The position numbers and the translations under genes were made by a program. Source: Paraburkholderia gardini (GTDB taxonomy: Bacteria; Pseudomonadota; Gammaproteobacteria; Burkholderiales; Burkholderiaceae). From it: a stretch of DNA of 64,000 nt. Below are positions 18,436 through 27,112 of the stretch, in pieces; the stretch's first letter is position 1; the number at the start of each line of letters is the position of its first letter. The stretch spans positions 90,938 to 154,937 of the forward strand of contig NZ_CAJQYY010000013.1 of NCBI RefSeq assembly GCF_907164575.1, given 5' to 3'. The notes beneath the pieces were generated by a model. It did not search any database. It was given only the letters and a program-made list of their open reading frames with translations, and was not told where the DNA came from.

Positions 18436-18458
18436 TTTATGCATAATTATTGCATAAA
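18436..18458. promoter_or_regulatory. Lrp/AsnC-type operator palindrome
   Basis: TTTATGCA (18436-18443) and TGCATAAA (18451-18458) form a perfect 8-bp inverted repeat around a 7-base all-AT centre. AT-rich dyads of this form are typical Lrp/AsnC sites. It lies 27 bases upstream of the lrp-type start and 168 upstream of phhB, in an otherwise GC-rich gap. Confidence 0.7.
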
Positions 18459-18626
18459 CATCATCTATGTCGCCATGTTTGCGCCATTTCCACCCTTCTC
18501 TACGGTGACGTCCGGGCGCATGACGCCGCGTTCAGCAGCGCCTCGCTATCCGTGAAAAAATAGTCTCACCCACGCGCGGCGCCACGGCGCCCACGCGCTT
18601 ACAACCTGGCGAGCGAGGTATTCCCG

Positions 18627-18932
18627 ATGATCCAGAAACTGACGTCCGAAGCACGCGCAACAGAGTTGAGCCAGCTGGACGGCTGGCAGGTCGCCGAGGG
18701 ACGCGACGCGATCGCGCGCAGTCTCCAGTTCGCCGACTTCAACGAGGCGTTCGGCTTCATGACACGCGTCGCGATCAAGGCACAGGAAATGGACCACCAT
18801 CCCGAGTGGTTCAACGTCTACAACAAGGTCGACATCACGCTGTCCACGCACGAGGCGAACGGCGTGACCGGGCGCGATATCGCGCTGGCCCGCTTCATCG
18901 ACGGCATCGCAAAGTCAACCCGGCACTCGTGA
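18627..18932 (+). CDS. phhB: Pterin-4a-carbinolamine dehydratase
   Basis: A 101-residue protein that dehydrates 4a-hydroxytetrahydrobiopterin, recycling the pterin cofactor of phenylalanine hydroxylase. The active-site signature [20 protein letters not shown] contains the His-His-Pro-x-Trp core. Length is standard (about 100). Usually phhB follows phhA directly, but the 217 bases between the divergent lrp gene and phhB contain no phhA or recognisable remnant. Here phhB is a stand-alone gene; phhA may be elsewhere or lost. Confidence 0.93.
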   Translation: MIQKLTSEARATELSQLDGWQVAEGRDAIARSLQFADFNEAFGFMTRVAIKAQEMDHHPEWFNVYNKVDITLSTHEANGVTGRDIALARFIDGIAKSTRHS

Positions 18933-19029
18933 AGCAAAAAGCGAAAAACCGCTCCGGGGCAGGGGAAACCCGCCGGAACATGGTTGATGAAAGGGTTTTG
19001 CAGGTATTCAGGCCACCAAACCTTCACTT

Positions 19030-19254
19030 CTACAGGCCGTTTTTAAGGCGCACGTAAGAATCCCAGGCCTCCCGGGCAATCGCGTCCAAACGTTCCGGTG
19101 CGAGCCAGGTCTCTCGCTGTACAATCATCTGCGCATACGGCCTGGAGAGCGCGCTTGCCTCCTTGCACAGGCTGAGTTCGTCGCCGCTCGAAGGTGAGCG
19201 GCTGCGCCAGAAGTTGATCGCGGCTTCGAGTTCGTTGATCGTAATGACGGACAT
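19030..19254 (-). CDS. DUF3717 domain protein
   Basis: A 74-residue protein beginning MSVITINELEAAINFWRSR, with the conserved core DELSLCKEASALSRPYA. I recognise the DUF3717 family, small soluble proteins found mainly in Burkholderiales and of unknown function. It is convergent with phhB and divergent from the response regulator at 19372. The longer upstream open frame in this phase runs antisense to that regulator and is rejected. No biochemical role can be proposed. Confidence 0.8.
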   Translation of the reverse strand: MSVITINELEAAINFWRSRSPSSGDELSLCKEASALSRPYAQMIVQRETWLAPERLDAIAREAWDSYVRLKNGL

Positions 19255-19371
19255 GGCTTTCGTGATCAATCGATGACCGCATCGCACGGCAACGCCGCAC
19301 AAGCTGTGCAGCAGGCGCTCCGGCGAACGCATGCACGATACGCCTAAACCCATTGTACTTGAGCGAAATCC

Positions 19372-20058
19372 ATGCGACTCCTTCTGATCGAAGATGACCG
19401 CCCCATCGCACGCGGCATCCAAAGTAGCCTCGAACAAGCCGGCTTCACGGTCGACATGGTCCACGACGGCATTTTCGCCGAACAGGCTCTCACGCAAAAC
19501 CGTCACGAACTCGTGATCCTCGATCTCGGTCTGCCGGGCATCGACGGCATGACGCTGCTCTCGCGTTTCCGCCAGAGCAACCGTCACACGCCGGTGATCG
19601 TGCTGACCGCGCGCGACGAGTTGAACGACCGCGTTCAGGGCCTCAATTCCGGCGCCGACGACTACATGCTGAAGCCGTTCGAACCTGCCGAACTCGAAGC
19701 GCGTATCCGTGCGGTAATGCGCCGCAGCGGCCCGCACGGCGACATGCCACGTCCGGAAGTCTCGCTGGGCGGTGTGCGTCTGTCGGGCGTCGACCGCCGC
19801 ATCTTCAACGACGACAAGCCGCTCGAATTGTCGCCGCGCGAATTCGCGGTGCTGGAAATGCTGCTGCTGCGCCACGGCCGCGTGGTCAGCAAGGCGCAAC
19901 TGCAGGATCACCTGACGCACTTCGGCGGCGATCTCGGCGACACCGCGATCGAAGTCTACGTGCACCGGGTGCGCAAAAAGCTCGAAGCCTGCCGTGTGGA
20001 AATCGTCACGGTGCGCGGCTTCGGCTATCTGCTGCAGGAAATTCGCCAGGCTGCGTAA
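19372..20058 (+). CDS. OmpR-family response regulator (TctD/QseB-like)
   Basis: A 228-residue two-component response regulator. The receiver domain (1-120) has acidic residues at 7-9, phosphoacceptor Asp51 (in VILDLGLP), a switch Thr79 and Lys101 in the KPF motif. Residues about 130-225 form an OmpR-type winged helix. It is followed 138 bases later by a sensor kinase of the TctE type. A TctDE role (tricarboxylate sensing) is possible, but no tctCBA transport genes are near, so the target operon is unknown. Confidence 0.94.
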   Translation: MRLLLIEDDRPIARGIQSSLEQAGFTVDMVHDGIFAEQALTQNRHELVILDLGLPGIDGMTLLSRFRQSNRHTPVIVLTARDELNDRVQGLNSGADDYMLKPFEPAELEARIRAVMRRSGPHGDMPRPEVSLGGVRLSGVDRRIFNDDKPLELSPREFAVLEMLLLRHGRVVSKAQLQDHLTHFGGDLGDTAIEVYVHRVRKKLEACRVEIVTVRGFGYLLQEIRQAA

Positions 20059-20196
20059 CCGCGCTTTTTCGGGCGGCATGACTGGGCCGGGCCGATCGCC
20101 GGGCGTCCTGTTGAATCGGGACATCCGGCCAAACCCGGCTTTTTTCGCGGACGAGGAGTAATCTGATCCGCGTTGATCTCTTTTGCGCGTTCGACC

Positions 20197-21696
20197 ATGC
20201 CCCATCCGGTCGCGAACAGCCTGCGGCGCTCGCTGCTGCGCCGCCTCGCTGCTCCTCTTTCGCTGCTCGCGCTGATGAGCGGGCTCATCGCTTACTGGCT
20301 TGCATGGCAGTACACGCAGCATGTCGTCGACCGTTCACTCGCTGATCTTGCCACGGCCATCTCGCGTCAGGTGCAGATCGCCGGCCCGGATGCGTCGATC
20401 ACCGTGCCGCCGCTCGCGCAGGCGATGTTCTCCGATCCGGTCGAACAGCTCGTCTATCGCATCAGCAACGGCGAAACCGAAATTGCCGGCGATCCCAAAC
20501 TGCCGCTGCAAGGCACGAGCGTACGCCGCTTGCACTACGCGTATGTATTCGAGGCCCAGCACGAGGGCACGAGCGTGCGTGTCGCGCAGGTGCGCGTGAA
20601 CCAGCCGCAGGGCAATCCGATCGTCGTCGAGGTCGGCCAGCCGGTCCATCATCGTTTCCGCATCGCCGCTGAGTTTCTCGTCGCGATCATGATGCCGCTG
20701 CTGCTGTTGCTGCTCGCCGGCTGGGTGATCGTGTGGCGCGTCGTCAACCAGCAGCTCAATCCGCTCACCGATCTCGCCGATTCACTGAACCGGCAGACGC
20801 ACACATCGCTCGAACCGGTCGACGAAACCTTCGTACCGATCGAAATCCGGCCGCTCACCAGCGCGCTGAACGGTCTGCTCGACCGCCTGAAAACCGCACT
20901 CGATTCGCAGCGCAAATTCATCGCCGACGCCGCACACCAGCTGCGCACGCCGCTGACTGCGGTCAAGCTGCACGCGGAGCAGGCCGCCATCGCGCGTGAG
21001 CCGAAGCAGGTGCTCGCCGCCGTGCATGAACTGCGCGCCGCCGCGAATCGCGCGGTCCGGCTGTCGAACCAGCTGCTGTCGCTCGCGCGCGCGGAGCCGG
21101 GCGAACAGGCGGCGCGCTTCGTGAACGTCGACATGGCCGCGCTCGCGTTCGAAACCGGCGCGGAATGGGTACCGCGCGCACTCGCGGTTCACGTCGATCT
21201 CGGCTTTCAGCGTCTGGACGATCCGACCAACGACCACCCGCTGATCGCGCGCGGCAATCCGGTGCTGCTGCACGAAGTGATCGCAAATCTGCTCGATAAC
21301 GCGTTGAAATACGTTCCGCCTGTGCGTTATGACGGCGGACGCATCACAGTGAGCGTCTCACAGGTACGAGTTGACGGCAGGACGATGGCGGAAATCGTCG
21401 TCGAAGACAACGGCGGGGGCGTGCCGCCGAAACAGCAGGCGGAACTCTTCAAGCGGTTTTTCCGCGGCGACGGACAGAGCGATACGGGCGTCGACGGCGG
21501 CGCGGGTCTGGGCCTCGCGATCGTCCACGACATCATGGTGCTGCACGGCGGCGGCGTGCATTACGAAGACGCGCACGAGGGCGGCGCCCGCTTCATCGTG
21601 CGCATTCCGGTTGTCGCCGATACCGTCGCCGGCGAACGCGACGTGCCGGAGCGCGTGACAAAAAAACCGGCGCACAGGGCGCCGGTCGATATGTGA
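20197..21696 (+). CDS. Sensor histidine kinase, TctE-like
   Basis: A 499-residue membrane sensor kinase. Two membrane helices (about residues 18-36 and 155-182) enclose a periplasmic 2CSK_N-type domain, followed by HAMP, a dimerisation domain with His247 in ADAAHQLRTPL, and an HATPase_c domain with VEDNGGGVPP and GLGLAIV. The ATG at 20197 is used; a TTG at 20173 has GAGGAG 16 bases upstream and is an alternative. It pairs with the preceding response regulator. The last codons overlap a terminator that serves the convergent SET gene. Confidence 0.92.
   Translation: MPHPVANSLRRSLLRRLAAPLSLLALMSGLIAYWLAWQYTQHVVDRSLADLATAISRQVQIAGPDASITVPPLAQAMFSDPVEQLVYRISNGETEIAGDPKLPLQGTSVRRLHYAYVFEAQHEGTSVRVAQVRVNQPQGNPIVVEVGQPVHHRFRIAAEFLVAIMMPLLLLLLAGWVIVWRVVNQQLNPLTDLADSLNRQTHTSLEPVDETFVPIEIRPLTSALNGLLDRLKTALDSQRKFIADAAHQLRTPLTAVKLHAEQAAIAREPKQVLAAVHELRAAANRAVRLSNQLLSLARAEPGEQAARFVNVDMAALAFETGAEWVPRALAVHVDLGFQRLDDPTNDHPLIARGNPVLLHEVIANLLDNALKYVPPVRYDGGRITVSVSQVRVDGRTMAEIVVEDNGGGVPPKQQAELFKRFFRGDGQSDTGVDGGAGLGLAIVHDIMVLHGGGVHYEDAHEGGARFIVRIPVVADTVAGERDVPERVTKKPAHRAPVDM
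21658..21686 (-). terminator. Terminator of the SET gene, embedded in the sensor-kinase 3' end
   Basis: An 8-bp GC-rich stem (21666-21673 with 21679-21686) with a 5-base loop is followed on the minus strand by seven U. It lies 49 bases beyond the SET-gene stop codon and inside the coding end of the convergent kinase gene, so codons for the kinase tail double as a terminator. Confidence 0.8.
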
Positions 21697-21734
21697 GTGC
21701 CGGGCGGCCGCGCTGATGTCGCGCCGCCCGTCGT

Positions 21735-22214
21735 TCACTTTTTCTTCTTCGCTTTCTTTTCCGCCTTGTCCGGCGCGGCCAGCATCGTGCCGCGGCACTT
21801 GCGCGCGCCGCAACGGCATTCGTATTCCTTCTTCAGTTTCTTCGTCTGACGGGCGTCGATCACGAGGCCGTAGTCGTAGAACAGTTCTTCGCCGGCCTCG
21901 ATATCCCGCAGCGCGTGAACGTACACGTGGCCGTCGATTTCCTCGGCTTCGCAGTTCGGCGCGCACGAATGGTTGATCCAGCGCGCGCTGTTGCCGTCGA
22001 CCTTGCCGTCGATCACACGGCCGCTATCGAGCGCGAAATAGAACGTGTGATTCGGTTCGTCCGGATTGTGCGGGTGACGACGCAACGCTTCTTTCCACGT
22101 GATCCGCTCACCCTTGTATTCGATCAACCGTTCGCCGGCAGCGATTGCTTCCACGGCAAACACGCCTTTGCCGTGCACACCCGAACGGCGCACAGCGATC
22201 CTGCGTGAACTCAT
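21735..22214 (-). CDS. SET-domain protein (putative protein lysine methyltransferase)
   Basis: A 159-residue protein that is almost only a SET domain. It shows GVHGKGVFA (12-20), the AdoMet-binding NHSCAPNC (81-88), the catalytic-tyrosine segment LFYDYG (111-116), and a post-SET zinc motif with Cys133, Cys135 and Cys140. The C-terminus is very lysine-rich. The start at 22214 has AAGGA nine bases upstream. SET methyltransferases are best known from eukaryotic histone modification; in free-living bacteria the substrate is generally unknown. A basic DNA-binding protein such as HU is one candidate. Confidence 0.88.
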   Translation of the reverse strand: MSSRRIAVRRSGVHGKGVFAVEAIAAGERLIEYKGERITWKEALRRHPHNPDEPNHTFYFALDSGRVIDGKVDGNSARWINHSCAPNCEAEEIDGHVYVHALRDIEAGEELFYDYGLVIDARQTKKLKKEYECRCGARKCRGTMLAAPDKAEKKAKKKK

Positions 22215-22303
22215 TGAATGAATCCTTGTGAAGAACTGAAGGTGAACATGCAGTTGCTCCCGTAAAGCGGGGAATCTGCCGGTTTTTCTGGCGTGGATAG
22301 CAA

Positions 22304-22328
22304 ACGCGGCGCCATACCGGCGCCGCGT
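22304..22328 (-). terminator. Probable terminator after the Old Yellow Enzyme gene
   Basis: A perfect 10-bp stem (22304-22313 with 22319-22328) with a 5-base loop lies about 100 bases beyond the stop of the gene at 22430. Only three U follow on the minus strand, so termination may be partial. Confidence 0.5.
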
Positions 22329-22429
22329 AGCCCTGCGACGCCCATGCGCCACAACCGGCATCGTACACGTTAGAGACGGCTTCGTTCAACCGCCAAAAAC
22401 CATCCATCGTCCTTCGTCTTCGTTGCGGG

Positions 22430-23542
22430 TCAGCGTTGCCCGAGCGTCGTCTCGCCGAAGAGCGCCTTCTGGTCGCGCGGTTGCGAGCGCCAGTATTGCG
22501 GCGGCGCCTCGACGGTCGCGCCGAGTTGCGCGGCCGCATGCCACGGCCAGCGCGGGTCGTAGAGCATCGCACGCGCCATCGCGACGAGATCGGCGTCGCC
22601 CGATTCGACGAGTTCGCTGGCATGCCGCGCATCGGTAATCAGTCCGACCGCGATCGTCGTCAGGCCCGTGGCTTTCTTCACGGCCTGCGCGAACGGCACC
22701 TGATAGCCCGGTTCCAGCGGAATCTTCTGCAGCGGCGACACACCGCCCGACGACACATCGATCCAGTCGCAACCCCGCTTTTTCAACTCGTGCGCAAACG
22801 CGATGGTGTCTTCGAGCGTGATGCCGCCTTCAACCCAGTCGGTTGCCGACACACGTATGCCGACGGGTTTGTCGGCGGGAAACGCAGCCCGCACGATATC
22901 GAAAATCTCCAGCGGAAAACGCCGGCGGTTCTCGCGCGAACCGCCGTATTCATCGGTACGCTGGTTCGCGACCGGTGAGAGAAACTGGTGCAGCAGATAG
23001 CCGTGCGCCGCGTGCACTTCAAGCGCATCGATACCGAGTCGCGCCGCACGACGCGCCGAAGCGGCAAACGCTTCGCGAATCCGGTTGAGCCCTGCGTTGT
23101 CGAGCGAAAGCGGCGGCTCTTCGCCGGCCTTGTGCGGTAACGCGGAAGGCGCATGCGGCAGCCAGCCGCCTTCGGCCACCGGAATCAGCTGGCCGCCAGC
23201 CCATGGCACATGGCTCGATGCCTTGCGGCCGGCATGCGAGAGCTGCATCGCGACGGGCACATGCGAGTGCTTGCGGATTGCGGCGAGGACGGGCTTGAGC
23301 GCGGCTTCGGTGGCGTCGTCCCACAATCCGAGATCGGCGGGTGTGATGCGACCGTCCGGTTCGACGGCGGTCGCTTCGATACACAGGAGCCCTGCGCCGG
23401 ACAGCGCGAGGTGGCCCAGATGGATCATGTGCCACTCGCTGGCCTCGCCGCGTTCGGCGGAATACTGACACATCGGGGACACGACGATACGGTTACGAAG
23501 CGTCACGCCACGCAGCGTGAGCGGAGAGAAGAGCGCACTCAT
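22430..23542 (-). CDS. NADH:flavin oxidoreductase, Old Yellow Enzyme family (YqjM/NamA-like)
   Basis: A 370-residue FMN-dependent ene-reductase of the thermophilic-like YqjM class. Cys25 in SPMCQYSAE is the redox-tuning cysteine of that class, and HAAHGYLLHQFLSP provides the substrate-binding histidine pair. QRTDEYGGSRENRRRF and AVGLI near the C-terminus bind FMN and phosphate. These enzymes reduce C=C bonds in enones and nitro compounds. The start at 23542 is set by family alignment (MSALFSPLTLRGV); upstream in-frame sequence is not homologous. It may be co-transcribed with the amidotransferase gene. Confidence 0.92.
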   Translation of the reverse strand: MSALFSPLTLRGVTLRNRIVVSPMCQYSAERGEASEWHMIHLGHLALSGAGLLCIEATAVEPDGRITPADLGLWDDATEAALKPVLAAIRKHSHVPVAMQLSHAGRKASSHVPWAGGQLIPVAEGGWLPHAPSALPHKAGEEPPLSLDNAGLNRIREAFAASARRAARLGIDALEVHAAHGYLLHQFLSPVANQRTDEYGGSRENRRRFPLEIFDIVRAAFPADKPVGIRVSATDWVEGGITLEDTIAFAHELKKRGCDWIDVSSGGVSPLQKIPLEPGYQVPFAQAVKKATGLTTIAVGLITDARHASELVESGDADLVAMARAMLYDPRWPWHAAAQLGATVEAPPQYWRSQPRDQKALFGETTLGQR

Positions 23543-23767
23543 AGGTTCTCGCGATGGAGGACAAAGAGCGATCGAGCATAGCACCGCGTGTCGTTCGCTG
23601 CAGAGGGGTAGACAGCAGACCACGCAGAAAGCGGACTGAAACCCGGCTACCGCCGTGGCGTCAGGTGTCGTGCTCCTGGCCCTTGCCGACCATGCGCTCT
23701 TTGCCATGCTCACCGAGCGGCGCGATGACGCCCGTCAACACGGCATCGACGCGAACCACAACACCGC

Positions 23768-24484
23768 TCATGATTTCGCCTCCACGTGGTCGAGCCACTC
23801 GTTGAACATCGCGCGCGACGCTTCTTCAAGACGCGGACCAAAACGGGCTGTATCGGCGCGCAACTGCAACACGTCGACGCCGTCGGTTCCACCGATTTCC
23901 GACGCGTTGCCGATCAGCCATGGCTCGAAGCGGTCGGCGCGAATTTCCGGATGACATTGCAGGCCGAACACATGGCCGCCCCACGCGAACGCCTGGTTTT
24001 CGCAGTCAGGCGTGGAAGCGAGACGCGTGGCGCCCGCGGGGAGATCGAAGGTATCGCCGTGCCAGTGAAACATCGACGTTTGCGCGCCGTCCAGATGACG
24101 AACCGGCGACGCGCGGCCGGCGTCGGTGAGCGCGAGCGGTGCCCAGCCGATCTCAGGCCGGGTGCCTGCGTAGACCCGCGCACCCAGCACCCGCGCGATC
24201 AGCTGCGCGCCAAGGCAGATGCCGAGTGTCGGCAGACCGGCGGCGATGCGCCGTTCGATCATCGATACGAGCGGAATCAGCGTCGGGTAATGCGCGTCGT
24301 CACATGCATTGATCGGGCCGCCGAGGATAACCATCAGCGAAGACGCCACCGGATCCGGCGCCTCGATGCGTCCACGGCCGACATCGAGATAGCGCACCGG
24401 ACGCCCGCGCTCGCCGAGCACGAGTTCGAGGCTGCCCAGATCTTCGAAGTGCACATGGCGAATGGCCAGAACTTCGTGATTCAT
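23768..24484 (-). CDS. Class I glutamine amidotransferase-like protein
   Basis: A 238-residue protein with the class I triad: nucleophile Cys90 in GICLGAQL and His178/Glu180 in LQCHPE. It belongs to stand-alone GMP-synthase-like amidotransferases, which hydrolyse glutamine or gamma-glutamyl compounds. No synthase domain is attached and none is encoded nearby. The start at 24484 has AGGAA seven bases upstream. Substrate unknown; gamma-glutamyl amine hydrolysis is one possibility. Confidence 0.9.
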   Translation of the reverse strand: MNHEVLAIRHVHFEDLGSLELVLGERGRPVRYLDVGRGRIEAPDPVASSLMVILGGPINACDDAHYPTLIPLVSMIERRIAAGLPTLGICLGAQLIARVLGARVYAGTRPEIGWAPLALTDAGRASPVRHLDGAQTSMFHWHGDTFDLPAGATRLASTPDCENQAFAWGGHVFGLQCHPEIRADRFEPWLIGNASEIGGTDGVDVLQLRADTARFGPRLEEASRAMFNEWLDHVEAKS

Positions 24485-24641
24485 CGGCAGTTCCTGTTCC
24501 CGAAATAGACTCGAAGATAACGATCCGGCCCGTGCATTGCCGGGCGACGCTACCGTACCGCAGGCCGGTTCGCAACGGACAACGACGCCCGATACAGGCA
24601 CGTTCCCCGCCAACCCGCCGTGCGGCACGGCAGGTTCGCGC

Positions 24642-25280
24642 TTACTGCGCGAAGATTTTCCAGATTTTCTTCTGTGTCGCGACGTCGGCGGTTTCGTGGA
24701 CAGTACAGTCCAGACGCACATTCGTATCCGACATTTTCAGCTCGAGCAGCGCGCAGTAATGCGGCGTCTTCTTCGGATTCCTGCTCGGAACAAAATGCGT
24801 GCACGACAGACACATGCGATGCGGTGGAATCGTTTCCTGCGCTTCGAGCTGATGGATCGTCTTCAGCAGCGTGCGATAGAACACGGCCTGTTCGTCGTCC
24901 TTCAGCGTGCCGACTGCCCTCGACAAAAAATCAGGCCATTGCGCCGCGCGCTTTGCCGCCGTCCGGCCACGTGCCGTCAGACGCACGGCGAGTGCGCGGC
25001 CGTCGTCGAGTGCACGCCGCTTTTCGACGAGACCCTTGCCTTCAAGCGTGCTGACCGCATCGCTGGTGGTGGCGGCGGTCAACGCCGTCTCGCGTGCGAT
25101 TTCGCCGAGACGCATCGGACCCTTGCGCTGCATCAGCAAGACAAGAATTTCACCCTGGGTCGGCGTGAGACCCGCGCCTTCCGCCCATTCCCATGCCTGG
25201 CTTCGCATGGCCGTGCTCAGTCGCAGCAAGGTGTGGGTCACCCGCCCGGTTGCCTGCTCTCCGTAGACGCCTTCGCTCAT
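24642..25280 (-). CDS. MarR-family regulator with a C-terminal cysteine-rich domain
   Basis: A 212-residue regulator. Residues about 10-145 form a MarR winged-helix domain (LTPTQGEILVLLM, ALTAATTSDAVSTLEGKGLV). Unusually, residues 150-212 add a conserved tail with Cys157, Cys160, His174, Cys176 and Cys192, spaced as expected for a zinc or Fe-S ligand set. Plain MarR proteins end near residue 150. The tail suggests metal or redox sensing. It is the last gene before the DnaA-box-rich gap and points away from it. Confidence 0.88.
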   Translation of the reverse strand: MSEGVYGEQATGRVTHTLLRLSTAMRSQAWEWAEGAGLTPTQGEILVLLMQRKGPMRLGEIARETALTAATTSDAVSTLEGKGLVEKRRALDDGRALAVRLTARGRTAAKRAAQWPDFLSRAVGTLKDDEQAVFYRTLLKTIHQLEAQETIPPHRMCLSCTHFVPSRNPKKTPHYCALLELKMSDTNVRLDCTVHETADVATQKKIWKIFAQ

Positions 25281-25841
25281 AATCTTTCGTTCGTTAATGA
25301 CAGCATGCTGCCGCGTGGTTGGCCTTCGGCGATAAACACGCCGGCAGCCTGTGTGGGGACGGTCCCATCCGGGAAAGGCGGGCCGATTCTAACTATCTCA
25401 AAAATATTCTGCTTTGCACGCCTGTTAGGGCGCGTTGTGCAGCAACACTCTTTCATTTCGCTGTGAACCGTCAGCCGTGTTTCTTCGAACAGGGCGACGC
25501 GACCACGTCACAGCGTCAAAACCGACATTCTATGCGAGTGCGGCCAATCGTACAGCTAAGTTATCCAGTGCGTGCTGTGGATAACCCCGGGATATCCCAT
25601 GAAATGGGTGTGCACCGATTCTTGATAACTGGAACCAGGGCCTCCAGGGTGGATGAAGTTATCCGCACTTCCCGGTGAAGACACCCATCGGATCCGCACG
25701 GTTGTGGTTTACGCAATCCATTGACTTTGCAGGGAATTCCTTCGTTGTCCACAGATGAAGCCCGTGCTTGTTAACTATTACTACAGATGTATACGTAAAC
25801 ATTGAATAAAGCTGGGGAAGCCCTGGCTGGAAAATGAAAGT
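25281..25841. other. Origin-like intergenic region A (DnaA boxes, AT-rich element)
   Basis: No gene is present. DnaA boxes lie at 25576-25584 (perfect, minus-strand TTATCCACA), 25659-25667 (TTATCCGCA, one mismatch), 25745-25753 (TTGTCCACA, one mismatch) and a weak one at 25561. On the minus strand, 25744-25802 carries an AT-rich segment with GTAGTAATAGTTAACAA, then 13 bases, then CTGTGGACAAC. The same arrangement with the same 13-base spacing occurs at 28929-28989 on the plus strand. This looks like half of a replication origin or a DnaA-titration site. Promoters for the MarR gene must also lie here. Confidence 0.6.
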
Positions 25842-25868
25842 CGAAAAAAAACCCGCAAAAAGCGGGTT
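25842..25868 (-). terminator. Intrinsic terminator of ybdK
   Basis: A 7-bp stem (25850-25856 with 25862-25868) with a 5-base loop is followed on the minus strand by eight U. It lies 36 bases beyond the ybdK stop codon and would stop transcription from entering origin-like region A. Confidence 0.9.
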
Positions 25869-25903
25869 CCGTCACGTGACGACAACAGGCTGCGGGCGAA
25901 AAA

Positions 25904-27019
25904 TCACGCCCGCCATTGCAGACACTGTTGCCGCACCGCTTCATGCAGCGACTTTTCTTGCGAGAACACGCTGCGCAGCCACGTCGCATCGTTGACCTGA
26001 CCGCGCGCGATCGCGCCGACTTCGGCCAGCGCGTTGCCGGATCCCAGTGCGTCGGCGTGCGGCGCGATGCGATCGAGTGTGGCGAGAATGTCCTCGGAAA
26101 TCGTACGGCGCTCGCCCGTCTGCGGATCGATGCATGTGCCGGCCAGACCGAAGCGGCAGGCTTCGAACCGGTTGAACGTGTAGACGAGGTAATCGTCTTC
26201 TTTCGGTATCAGCGGTTTGTCGAGCAGCAGATGACGCGCAAGCGTCTGGATGTAGCAGGCAATCGCAGCGGCGCGGTCGACGGACATCGGCGTATCCATC
26301 ACGCGGACTTCGATCGTGCCGAAACCGGGCTTCGGCCGGATGTCCCAGTAGAAATCCTTCATGCTGTTCACGACACCGGTGTGAACCATCTTCGAAAAAT
26401 ACTCTTCGAAGCTGTCCCACGTCAGCACGAACGGCGCGCGGCCCGACAGCGGGAAGGCGAACACCGAATTCAGACGCGCGGAATGAAAGCCGGTATCGAC
26501 GCCCTGCACAAACGGCGACGAAGCCGACAACGCGATGAAATGCGGAATGAAGCGCGACATCGAATGCAGCAGGAACAGCGCGCTGTCCGGATCGGGGCAA
26601 CCGATGTGCACGTGCTGGCCGAACACGGTGAACTGCTTTGCCAGGTAGCCGTACAACTCCGACAGGTACTGGAAGCGCGGCGTATCGACGATCTGCCGGT
26701 CGCTCCACTGCTGGAACGCGTGCGTGCCGCCACCACACAGCCCGACGTTCAGCCTGTCGGCCGCGGCGACGAGCGTATCGCGGATCGTGTGCAGGTCGGT
26801 CACAGCCTGCTCGTGCGTCGTGCAGATGCCCGTCGACAGCTCGATCATGCTCTCGGTAATTTCCGGCGTGATGTTGCCGGGAATCGGTTCGTCCTTGATG
26901 AGGCGAAGAAGATCGCTGCCGGCTTTGGTCAGATCATAGTCATGGGTATTGACGATCTGCATTTCGAGCTCGATCCCGAAAGTGAACGGTTTCGAGTCGA
27001 CAAAGGGTTCGAGTGACAT
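25904..27019 (-). CDS. ybdK: YbdK-type carboxylate-amine ligase (glutamate-cysteine ligase-like)
   Basis: A 371-residue member of the GCS2 family. The N-terminal [12 protein letters not shown] holds the metal-binding glutamates of the ATP site, and [30 protein letters not shown] and [15 protein letters not shown] are family blocks. E. coli YbdK has weak gamma-glutamylcysteine ligase activity in vitro, but its true substrate is not known. A genuine GshA is encoded at 51946-53559, so this is not the main glutathione enzyme. It lies with the antiporter gene between two mirror-image DnaA-box regions, and both genes are on the minus strand. Confidence 0.92.
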   Translation of the reverse strand: MSLEPFVDSKPFTFGIELEMQIVNTHDYDLTKAGSDLLRLIKDEPIPGNITPEITESMIELSTGICTTHEQAVTDLHTIRDTLVAAADRLNVGLCGGGTHAFQQWSDRQIVDTPRFQYLSELYGYLAKQFTVFGQHVHIGCPDPDSALFLLHSMSRFIPHFIALSASSPFVQGVDTGFHSARLNSVFAFPLSGRAPFVLTWDSFEEYFSKMVHTGVVNSMKDFYWDIRPKPGFGTIEVRVMDTPMSVDRAAAIACYIQTLARHLLLDKPLIPKEDDYLVYTFNRFEACRFGLAGTCIDPQTGERRTISEDILATLDRIAPHADALGSGNALAEVGAIARGQVNDATWLRSVFSQEKSLHEAVRQQCLQWRA

Positions 27020-27112
27020 GACGTCCCTTGGATTGGCTGACTGGACCGGCGAGGCGCCTGAGCGCCGGCCGGCCGCAATCGTTGTGAATTCAGGTTTGCT
27101 CCACGCGAACGA

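Noticed and set aside
19255..20322. Extension of the DUF3717 gene upstream to 20322
   Set aside because: The extension is antisense to the response regulator and unrelated to the family; the family start is at 19254.
25871..25880. GTCACGTGAC palindrome as parS
   Set aside because: It has only CACGTG and the flanking bases do not fit parS. It may be a simple palindrome beside the ybdK terminator.
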